Assembly: GCA_046726955.1 (NCBI GenBank)
Contig: JBKPBQ010000012.1
Span: 1 to 5,837 of the forward strand
Reading direction: 5' to 3'
Length of the DNA: 5,837 bases
Source: CAVPGH01 sp046726955
GTDB taxonomy: Bacteria > Acidobacteriota > Vicinamibacteria > Fen-336
The first letter of the stretch is position 1; each line of letters starts with the position of its first letter. Positions 1-4,704 of this stretch are shown one piece after another. The position numbers were made by a program, and so were the translations under genes. The notes beneath the pieces were generated by a model, which was given only the letters and a program-made list of their open reading frames with translations, made no database searches and was not told the origin of the DNA.

Positions 1-2
1 GG

Positions 3-110
3 GTCGTCCAGGCCATGGACATCGCCAAGGGTGCGGGTGTCGAGCGCATCGGGATCATCTCCGAGAAGATGATCGAGGAGTCGGGCGGAGCCGCTCCCGG
101 CGCTCCGTAG
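3..110 (+). CDS. ExbD/TolR-family biopolymer transport protein, C-terminal fragment
   Basis: Only the last 35 residues and the TAG stop are inside the window; the gene begins upstream of base 1. The visible peptide starts VVQAMDIAKGAGVERIGIIS and ends in a short Gly/Ala/Pro tail. The pattern of a Val-rich strand, a 'MDIAKGAG' helix and a final 'IGIIS' strand is typical of the end of the periplasmic domain of ExbD/TolR proteins. In that family these proteins pair with ExbB/TolQ in the inner membrane and use the proton gradient to energise outer-membrane processes through TonB or TolA. The N-terminal membrane helix with its key Asp lies outside the window, so ExbD cannot be told from TolR. The gene converges on the TPR lipoprotein gene, with a 211-base gap between them. 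The family call is fairly secure for so short a fragment. Confidence 0.72.
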   Translation, partial: VVQAMDIAKGAGVERIGIISEKMIEESGGAAPGAP

Positions 111-153
111 GTACTCCGCAAGGCTCGGCGTTCACTTCCCCGTCCCCGCCTTC

Positions 154-171
154 CCCGGATCGCGATCCGGG
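154..171. repeat. Perfect 18-base palindrome
   Basis: The sequence CCCGGATCGCGATCCGGG reads identically on both strands. As RNA it could form a stem of about seven pairs closed by a four-base loop; as DNA it could be a dimeric protein-binding site. It lies 44 bases after the stop of the ExbD/TolR gene, so part of a transcript-end structure is the simplest reading. There is no following T-tract. The palindrome is seen directly; its role is inferred. Confidence 0.5.
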
Positions 172-180
172 AGGAATGTG

Positions 181-198
181 ACTGGTTCCGGGACCAGT
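181..198. repeat. Near-perfect inverted repeat, possible terminator hairpin
   Basis: ACTGGTTCCGGGACCAGT is self-complementary apart from one T-G wobble position. The outer six bases on each side pair exactly. It follows the 18-base palindrome closely, and both lie between convergent genes, where a shared bidirectional transcription end would be expected. There is no clear T-tract, so termination is only a possibility. Confidence 0.4.
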
Positions 199-321
199 TC
201 GAGGCGCGCCACTTACCCCGCGGGACCGCCTACCTGTTGCCGCTCGGTTCCCCGTGGCACGCGACGGCCCCCGCCCCGAAGAACGGACGAGCTCGCGGCC
301 GTGGGCGAGGGCCGCCCGTCT

Positions 322-1344
322 CTACTTCGACTCGCCGCCTTCTGGGACGGGAGGCACGTCGGCCGGCGGAGACGCGCTCGCCGTGCCCGCCTGGGCCGCC
401 TGCTGCTCCTTGCGCAGCTCCATCGCCTGCTTCTGGAGGGTCTGGGCCTGCTCCAGCAGCTGCTGGCGCTCCTTCGGGTTGCGCGCCACCTGCGCCTTCA
501 CGCGATAGAGGAGGCCCTTCGTGATGATCGCCTCCCAGTAGTCGGGCTTCATCCCCAGGGCCTTGTCCACCTGCTCGAGGCCCTTGTCCGCGTAGTCGTT
601 CTTCTGGGGATCGGTGATGAGGGGATCGCGATAGGCCTTGTCCCAGTAGAACGTCGCGACCTTGTAGTAGCCCGCCGCATCGTTCGGTTCGATGCTCGTG
701 CAGCGCTTGAGCGTCTCGATCGCCTGGTCGAACTTGCTCCGGCCCTCCCAGAGCGGCTTGTTGTAGAACGCGGCGAGCGCCCCGCAGGCCTTGGCGTCCT
801 GGGGGTTGAGCTCCGTGACCTTCTGGTACGTCTGCTCCGCCTCGGCGATCCTGCCGAACTTCTCGTAGAGGTTCGCGATCGCGTAGAGGTTCTTGGTGTC
901 GGTCGGGTTGTCCTTCACGAGCTCCTGCGCGTAGCTGAGCGCCGTCTCGTAGTTCTGGAGGGGGGGCTCGGAGTAGATCCCGGTGAGCGCGCCCAGCGTG
1001 TTCGTGCGAACCTTCTTCAGGTTCTCGGTGTTGGCCTTGTTGAGCTCGAGCGCCCTCTTGTAGTGCTCGACGGCCTTCTCCAGTCGCTCCTTGTTCTCGG
1101 CATCGTCCTTGCCCGGCCGGAACAGCGCCTGGTAGGAGCTCGCCAGGTAGAAGTGGGCTTCCGCCATGTCCGGCTTGAGCGCCACCGCCTTCTCGTAGAA
1201 CTCGATGGCCTTGCGGTAGTTCTCTTCCTTGTAGAGCTTGTTGCCGTCCTTGAAGGCGGCCTGGGCCTTGACCGTGTTGCAGCCCGACGAGAGGAGCGCG
1301 GGTATCGCGGCAGCGAGGAAAGGGGCCAGATACCGGGTCTTCAT
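322..1344 (-). CDS. TPR-repeat lipoprotein, probably envelope-anchored
   Basis: This 340-residue protein starts with a lipoprotein signal peptide: basic MKTR, a hydrophobic stretch (residues 6-18), then LLSSGC with the lipidation cysteine at Cys22. Asn follows at +2, so outer-membrane delivery is more likely than inner-membrane retention. The rest is almost wholly helical tetratricopeptide repeats at about 27-59, 60-104 (with a short charged insert), 115-148, 150-183, 184-222 and 223-268, then a final helix pair rich in Lys, Gln and Glu to about 316. A Pro/Ala/Ser-rich tail ends the protein. Repeat signatures such as 'NYRKAIEFYEKAVALKPD' are clear. TPR arrays bind peptides or other proteins; the partner cannot be read from the sequence. 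GGAG (plus-strand CTCC at 1352-1355) lies seven bases before the ATG and supports the start. A near-consensus sigma-70 promoter precedes it, divergent from rel. From memory it resembles exported TPR proteins common in Acidobacteriota; no exact function is known to me. Confidence 0.88.
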   Translation of the reverse strand: MKTRYLAPFLAAAIPALLSSGCNTVKAQAAFKDGNKLYKEENYRKAIEFYEKAVALKPDMAEAHFYLASSYQALFRPGKDDAENKERLEKAVEHYKRALELNKANTENLKKVRTNTLGALTGIYSEPPLQNYETALSYAQELVKDNPTDTKNLYAIANLYEKFGRIAEAEQTYQKVTELNPQDAKACGALAAFYNKPLWEGRSKFDQAIETLKRCTSIEPNDAAGYYKVATFYWDKAYRDPLITDPQKNDYADKGLEQVDKALGMKPDYWEAIITKGLLYRVKAQVARNPKERQQLLEQAQTLQKQAMELRKEQQAAQAGTASASPPADVPPVPEGGESK

Positions 1345-1394
1345 CAGCAGACTCCGCGGAAATGAGTGTAGGAGCGGGGCTTCCAGAGCGGCGG

Positions 1395-1424
1395 ATTATA
1401 GTCGTCGGCGAAGAACCAAGTCAA
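1395..1424 (-). promoter_or_regulatory. Sigma-70-type promoter for the TPR lipoprotein gene
   Basis: Read on the minus strand, TTGACT (1424-1419) is followed by 18 bases and then TATAAT (1400-1395). The -10 box matches the sigma-70 consensus fully and the -35 box in five of six positions. Transcription would start near base 1388, giving a leader of about 44 bases with the Shine-Dalgarno GGAG just before the ATG at 1344. Such a close match in a GC-rich genome is unlikely to be chance and suggests strong expression. A spacer of 18 rather than 17 is slightly long. Confidence 0.72.
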
Positions 1425-1439
1425 GGAATCGGCCCGCGG

Positions 1440-1468
1440 TTGACCACCGCCAACCCCCTTCCTAAACT
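1440..1468 (+). promoter_or_regulatory. Sigma-70-type promoter for rel
   Basis: TTGACC (1440-1445) and TAAACT (1463-1468) are separated by exactly 17 bases. The -35 box matches five of six consensus positions and the -10 box four of six. A start of transcription near 1475 gives a leader of about 25 bases before the rel ATG at 1500. The site lies downstream of the farther in-frame ATG at 1362, which argues against using that ATG. It sits 15 bases from the lipoprotein promoter on the other strand. Confidence 0.6.
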
Positions 1469-1499
1469 GAACGACGCACGGAAGAAGGCACGCGACACG

Positions 1500-3680
1500 A
1501 TGCCGCCGACCATCCGCTTCGAGGACATCTACGAGACGGTGAAGCGCCACCACCCGGAGGCGGACCTCGAGGTGCTGCGCAAGGCATACATCTTCTCCGC
1601 GGTCGAGCACAAGGGGCAGACCCGCGCCTCGGGCGAGCCCTACCTCGTCCACCCGCTCGAGGTCGCCTCCATCCTGGCGGACATGCACATGGACCCGACG
1701 TGCGTCGCGGTGGGGCTGCTCCACGACGTGCTCGAGGACACCCTCACCGAGCCCCAGCGCCTGCAGGAGTACTTCGGGCCGGACGTGCTGCACATCGTGG
1801 AGGGCGTCACCAAGATCAGCAAGATCCCGTTCTCGACCTCCGAGGAGCGGCAGGCCGAGAACTACCGCAAGATGCTCCTGGCCATGGTGGACGACGTCCG
1901 CGTCATCCTGGTGAAACTCGCGGACCGCCTCCACAACATGCGGACGCTCCAGTACCTCCCCGAGGAGCGGCGCATGCGCATCGCCCGCGAGACGATGGAC
2001 ATCTACTCGCCCCTCGCCGGCCGGCTGGGGATGAGCAAGGTCAAGAACGAGCTCGAGGACCTCGCCTTCCAGTACCTGGAGCCGGAGACGTACAAGGACC
2101 TCGCGGCCCGGGTGAAGGAGCGCCGCGCCCAGGCCCAGGCCTTCATCGAGAAGGTGCGGGCGACCGTGGCGGACAAGCTCAAGGCGGCCGGCCTCGAGGT
2201 CACGGTGGAAGGGCGCATCAAGCGGCTGTTCTCGATCTACCAGAAGCTCAAGCGCCAGCGGATCGACCTCGAGCAGGTCTACGACTTCGTGGCCCTGCGC
2301 GTGGTCGTGAAGAGCGTGACCGACTGCTACGCGGCCCTGGGCATCCTCCATCACCAGTGGCGCCCCGTGCCCGGACGCATCAAGGACTTCATCGCCATGC
2401 CCCGGCCCAACGGCTACCAGTCGCTCCACACCTCGGTGATCGGGGACGAGGGCCACCCCTTCGAGGTGCAGATCCGCACGAGCGAGATGCACCGGGTCGC
2501 CGAGGAAGGCATCGCCGCCCACTGGAAGTACAAGGAGGGCAAGAGCGGGTTCGACAAGGACGACCAGGCGTTCTCCTGGCTGCGCCAGCTGCTGGAGTGG
2601 CAGCAGGAGGTGAAGGACCCGCACGAGTTCCTGAACTCGCTCCGCCTCGACCTCTACCCCGAGGAGGTCTACTGCTTCACGCCCAAGGGCGAGGTCAAGA
2701 TGCTGCCGCGGGGGGCGAGCCCCGTGGACTTCGCCTACGGCATCCACACCGAGGTGGGGCACCACTGCGTGGGAGCGCGCGTCAACGGCAAGATGGTGCC
2801 GCTGCGCTACAAGCTCCGCAACGGCGACATCGTGGAGATCGTGACCAACCCGGGACAGAACCCGAGCCGCGACTGGCTGAGCTTCACGGTCACGAACCGC
2901 GCCAAGGCCAAGATCCGCCACTACCTCAACACCGCGGAGAAGCAGCAGGCCCTCGAGATCGGCAAGAAGCACGTGGAGCGCGAGCTGCGGCGGCACGACC
3001 TCTCGTTCCGCAAGCTCGTGGCCAATCCCGCTCCCCTCGAGGCGCTCGCCGCCGAGCTCGGCGTGGGGGCGAAGGCCGACGACCTCTTCACCGCCATCGG
3101 CTACGGGAAGGTCTCGACGCGCCAGCTCCTGGCCCGCCTCCTGCCCCCGGAGAAGCTCGAGACGCCGCCCGCCCCCGAGAAGCCGCGTCCCATCGCCGAC
3201 GCGGTCAAGCGCTTCCTGCGGGTGGGCGACGAGCGGATCAAGGTCAAGGGGACGGACGGCCTCCTCGTCTACCGGGCCAAGTGCTGCAACCCCATACGGG
3301 GCGAGCCCATCGTGGGCTACATCACGCGGGGGAAGGGCGTCTCCGTGCACGCCCTCCACTGCCCGAACGTCCGCAACCTCGTGTACGACCCCGAGCGCCG
3401 CATCCCGGTGGAGTGGGAGCGCGGAGGCGAGGAGGACTACGAGGTGCGGCTCTCCGTGGACGTCGAGGACCGCCCGGGGGCCCTGGCCGCGATCACCGCC
3501 GTGCTCGCCGCGACGCAGAGCGACGTGCGCGACGCCCAGGTGCGCACGTTCGACGACCGGACGGCCTCGATCGAGCTCACCGTGCGCATCCAGGATCTGA
3601 AGCACCTGGACAAGGTCTTGAAGTCTGTGCGGGGAGTGGCCGGAGTCATCGACGTGGAGCGCCAGTCGGTCGCGCGATAG
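1500..3680 (+). CDS. rel: Bifunctional (p)ppGpp synthetase/hydrolase (Rel/SpoT)
   Basis: The 726-residue product has the full Rel/SpoT architecture and the family's usual length. The HD hydrolase domain carries the metal ligands His51, His75-Asp76 (LLHDVLEDT) and Asp142 (in KLADRLHN), each two less than His53, His77, Asp78 and Asp144 of the Streptococcus Rel enzyme. The synthetase domain has YDFVALR with Asp262 and FEVQIRT with Glu322, plus the RIKD motif (293-296) of the bifunctional RxKD class rather than the ExDD of RelA-only enzymes. A TGS domain (about 390-450), a helical domain, a CC/zinc-finger-like segment (Cys595-Cys596, His620-Cys621) and a C-terminal ACT domain (about 645-720) follow. 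It should both make (p)ppGpp from GTP/GDP and ATP on ribosomes with uncharged tRNA and degrade it. ATG 1500 is chosen over ATG 1362 because of the family-like N-terminus, an AAGG 11 bases upstream and the promoter at 1440-1468. Both active sites look intact. Confidence 0.96.
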   Translation: MPPTIRFEDIYETVKRHHPEADLEVLRKAYIFSAVEHKGQTRASGEPYLVHPLEVASILADMHMDPTCVAVGLLHDVLEDTLTEPQRLQEYFGPDVLHIVEGVTKISKIPFSTSEERQAENYRKMLLAMVDDVRVILVKLADRLHNMRTLQYLPEERRMRIARETMDIYSPLAGRLGMSKVKNELEDLAFQYLEPETYKDLAARVKERRAQAQAFIEKVRATVADKLKAAGLEVTVEGRIKRLFSIYQKLKRQRIDLEQVYDFVALRVVVKSVTDCYAALGILHHQWRPVPGRIKDFIAMPRPNGYQSLHTSVIGDEGHPFEVQIRTSEMHRVAEEGIAAHWKYKEGKSGFDKDDQAFSWLRQLLEWQQEVKDPHEFLNSLRLDLYPEEVYCFTPKGEVKMLPRGASPVDFAYGIHTEVGHHCVGARVNGKMVPLRYKLRNGDIVEIVTNPGQNPSRDWLSFTVTNRAKAKIRHYLNTAEKQQALEIGKKHVERELRRHDLSFRKLVANPAPLEALAAELGVGAKADDLFTAIGYGKVSTRQLLARLLPPEKLETPPAPEKPRPIADAVKRFLRVGDERIKVKGTDGLLVYRAKCCNPIRGEPIVGYITRGKGVSVHALHCPNVRNLVYDPERRIPVEWERGGEEDYEVRLSVDVEDRPGALAAITAVLAATQSDVRDAQVRTFDDRTASIELTVRIQDLKHLDKVLKSVRGVAGVIDVERQSVAR

Positions 3681-3697
3681 CGCCCTGCCTGCCCGGC

Positions 3698-3725
3698 TTG
3701 ATCGCCGGTCCGCCTTCACTATAGG
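3698..3725 (+). promoter_or_regulatory. Possible sigma-70-type promoter for ridA
   Basis: TTGATC (3698-3703) and TATAGG (3720-3725) are 16 bases apart in the 95-base gap between rel and ridA. Each box matches four of six consensus positions. Transcription would begin near 3732, about 45 bases before the ridA start. Read-through from rel is equally possible because no clear terminator is seen after rel. Confidence 0.4.
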
Positions 3726-3762
3726 CTGTCTTCCCTGTCCTCGCCGCCTCGGCGATGGGACG

Positions 3763-3770
3763 AGAAGGAG
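3763..3770 (+). promoter_or_regulatory. Strong Shine-Dalgarno deciding the ridA GTG start
   Basis: AGAAGGAG lies five bases before the GTG at 3776 and downstream of the alternative ATG at 3755. It therefore supports the shorter, GTG-initiated protein. Confidence 0.75.
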
Positions 3771-3775
3771 CAACC

Positions 3776-4156
3776 GTGCCCAGCAAGTACGTCAACACCA
3801 CCCAGGCTCCCAAACCGATCGGCCCGTACTCGCAAGGCGTGATCTCGGGAGGGATGCTCTTCTGCTCCGGCCAGATCGCCCTCGACCCCCAGACCGGGGA
3901 GGTCGTAGACGGCGACATCGAGGCCCAGACGGATCGGGTGATCAAGAACCTGCTCGCCGTCCTCAAGGAAGCCAAGATGGGCCCGGAGAACGTGGTGAAG
4001 ACCACGGTCTACCTCGCCGACATGGCCGACTTCCCGCGGATGAACGAGGTGTACGGCCGCTATCTCGGGAAGAACCCCCCCGCGCGCACCACCATCCAGG
4101 CCGCCGGCCTGCCGCGGGGCGTGAAAGTCGAGATCGACGTCATCGCGGCGTTTTGA
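3776..4156 (+). CDS. ridA: RidA-family reactive enamine/imine deaminase (YjgF/YER057c/UK114)
   Basis: The 126-residue protein has the standard RidA length and signatures: PIGPYSQ at 15-20, the FCSGQIALDP strand, PPARTTIQ with the catalytic Arg104, and KVEID with Glu119. These match Arg105 and Glu120 of the E. coli enzyme. RidA proteins are cytosolic trimers that hydrolyse reactive enamine/imine intermediates released by PLP enzymes such as threonine dehydratase, protecting other PLP enzymes. I chose GTG 3776 as the start because a strong AGAAGGAG (3763-3770) lies five bases upstream and it gives the family-length N-terminus. The ATG at 3755 would add seven residues and has no ribosome-binding site. 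Older annotations call this family 'endoribonuclease L-PSP'. It lies 95 bases after rel on the same strand and converges on rpmB. Confidence 0.94.
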   Translation: MPSKYVNTTQAPKPIGPYSQGVISGGMLFCSGQIALDPQTGEVVDGDIEAQTDRVIKNLLAVLKEAKMGPENVVKTTVYLADMADFPRMNEVYGRYLGKNPPARTTIQAAGLPRGVKVEIDVIAAF

Positions 4157-4175
4157 GCTCGGGTAGTGCTGCTTG

Positions 4176-4195
4176 CCCTGGCTGAAGAGCCAGGG
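4176..4195. terminator. Hairpin after ridA, possible terminator
   Basis: CCCTGGCT and AGCCAGGG form a perfect eight-base-pair stem around a GAAG loop, 20 bases after the ridA stop. It is the best hairpin in the window and well placed to end ridA transcripts or protect their 3' end. The downstream bases are mixed rather than T-rich, so it is not a classical intrinsic terminator. Confidence 0.5.
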
Positions 4196-4218
4196 TGGTC
4201 GCACCCCCCAGACCCCCC

Positions 4219-4255
4219 GCTCGCTCCGCTGCGAGCTTGTCCCCCGAATGGGGGA
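4219..4255. terminator. Two further adjacent hairpins between ridA and rpmB
   Basis: GCTCGC (4219-4224) pairs with GCGAGC (4231-4236) around a six-base loop. TCCCCC (4240-4245) pairs with GGGGGA (4250-4255) around GAAT. On the minus strand these lie after the rpmB stop and could serve as its transcript end. No T-tract follows on either strand. The pairing is seen directly; the terminator role is inferred from the position between convergent genes. Confidence 0.38.
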
Positions 4256-4268
4256 TGAATCGAGCTCC

Positions 4269-4313
4269 GCTCGCCGCTCTTGCTATTGGCCGAAGGTCGA
4301 GGCTCGCCGCTCT
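4269..4313. repeat. 12-base direct repeat next to the rpmB stop
   Basis: GCTCGCCGCTCT occurs at 4269-4280 and again at 4302-4313, 33 bases apart start to start. Both copies lie outside coding sequence, and the second abuts the rpmB stop codon. Related GCTCG/CCGCT words also occur at 4219-4230. The origin is unknown; a dispersed intergenic repeat is one option and local GC-rich slippage another. Confidence 0.45.
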
Positions 4314-4315
4314 GC

Positions 4316-4531
4316 TTAAGCGGCCGGCTTGGTGCGCTTCGCGGGCTTCTGGACCAGGCCGGACCGGAGGCACCGCGTGCACACCCGCACCTTCCGGTGC
4401 GTGCCCTTGCCCACGACCGCGCGCACCCGCTGGAGGTTCGGGTTGAACCGGCGGTGCGTGACGTTGTGAGCGTGGCTCACCCGGCTGCCGAACTGGGCAC
4501 CCTTGCCGCAGATGTCGCATCGCTGTGCCAT
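4316..4531 (-). CDS. rpmB: 50S ribosomal protein bL28, zinc-binding four-cysteine type
   Basis: The 71-residue basic protein opens MAQRCDICGKGAQFGSRVSH and continues with a bL28-like NVTHRRFNPNLQ segment, both typical of bL28. It has two Cys pairs, Cys5-x2-Cys8 and Cys51-x2-Cys54, forming the zinc-binding version of the protein; many bacteria also carry or use a Cys-less version under zinc limitation. bL28 is a structural protein of the large ribosomal subunit. The Lys/Ala-rich tail is usual. GGAGG (plus-strand CCTCC at 4537-4541) lies five bases before the ATG and fixes the start; the longer frame upstream to 4675 would run through the promoter. It converges on ridA and diverges from the GTPase gene, so it appears to be a single-gene transcript. 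Confidence 0.95.
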   Translation of the reverse strand: MAQRCDICGKGAQFGSRVSHAHNVTHRRFNPNLQRVRAVVGKGTHRKVRVCTRCLRSGLVQKPAKRTKPAA

Positions 4532-4576
4532 CACATCCTCCACGAGGGCCCGTGTCCGGCCCGGACGCAAACACCG

Positions 4577-4605
4577 AGTATACCAGCACGCGGCCGGGCG
4601 TCCAA
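4577..4605 (-). promoter_or_regulatory. Extended -10 promoter for rpmB
   Basis: On the minus strand TTGGAC (4605-4600) is followed by 17 bases and TATACT (4582-4577). The -10 box matches five of six consensus positions and is preceded by TGG, giving the TGnTATACT extended -10 form. The -35 box is weaker, as is common with extended -10 promoters. Transcription would start near 4570 and leave a leader of about 39 bases. Confidence 0.62.
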
Positions 4606-4626
4606 CCCGCGGTCGGAGGCGGCTTT

Positions 4627-4654
4627 TTGGGCTCATCCGGGGGCGTGCTATAGT
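4627..4654 (+). promoter_or_regulatory. Probable promoter for the MglA-type GTPase gene
   Basis: TATAGT (4649-4654) matches five of six -10 positions. The weak TTGGGC (4627-4632) sits 16 bases upstream as a possible -35 box. Transcription would start near 4661, about 44 bases before the ATG at 4705. It is divergent from the rpmB promoter, with 21 bases between the two. Confidence 0.5.
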
Positions 4655-4704
4655 CTCGCGTCGCCGCGCGTCCAAGGAGCGTCTGAGCCGATTTTCCCTC
4701 CGCT

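Larger units (their letters stand above)
111..321. other. Intergenic region between convergent genes
   Basis: This stretch separates the stops of the ExbD/TolR gene (plus) and the TPR lipoprotein gene (minus). It contains a perfect 18-base palindrome (154-171) and, ten bases further on, a second near-perfect inverted repeat (181-198), each listed separately. No T-tract typical of a strong intrinsic terminator follows either one. The frame of the ExbD/TolR gene stays open after its TAG through this region and into the antisense of the next gene, but it has no convincing start or ribosome-binding site. I do not call a gene here. Confidence 0.6.
4157..4315. other. Intergenic region between convergent ridA and rpmB
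   Basis: This 159-base gap has no supported gene. It holds three hairpins in a row (4176-4195, 4219-4236, 4240-4255), C-runs at about 4204-4208 and 4213-4218, and a 12-base direct repeat (4269-4280, 4302-4313). The structures could end transcription in both directions, but none has a clear T-tract. The GCGAGC arm at 4231-4236 could pair with the GCTCGC at 4219-4224 or with copies inside the downstream direct repeat (4269-4274, 4302-4307). The region may therefore be a decayed or dispersed intergenic repeat. Confidence 0.55.

Noticed and set aside
178..1365. 395-codon plus-strand frame opposite the TPR lipoprotein gene
   Set aside because: It has Leu/Arg/Val-rich low-complexity content with no domain. 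The opposite strand encodes a clear signal peptide and TPR repeats with a good promoter and Shine-Dalgarno.
1362..1499. Upstream ATG extension of rel by 46 codons
   Set aside because: The added residues do not look like the family, the rel promoter at 1440-1468 lies inside the extension, and the ATG at 1500 gives the normal N-terminus.
1345..1499. Possible riboswitch or tRNA in the lipoprotein-rel gap
   Set aside because: The space is filled by two promoters and short leaders. No cloverleaf or conserved riboswitch core was seen.
1700..3724. 674-codon plus-strand frame overlapping rel in another frame
   Set aside because: Its Arg/Ala/Gly/Pro-rich content is the expected shadow of GC-rich codons in the rel frame. 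The rel frame has complete domains and catalytic residues.
1344..3773. Very long minus-strand open frame (809 codons) opposite the whole of rel
   Set aside because: It is the antisense of a well-supported gene in GC-rich DNA, where stop codons are rare. Its peptide is low-complexity (His, Leu, Val, Asp, Arg rich) and it has no recognisable domain.
4532..4675. N-terminal extension of bL28 to an ATG at 4675
   Set aside because: It contains the extended -10 promoter, and the ATG at 4531 has a proper Shine-Dalgarno and the standard bL28 N-terminus.
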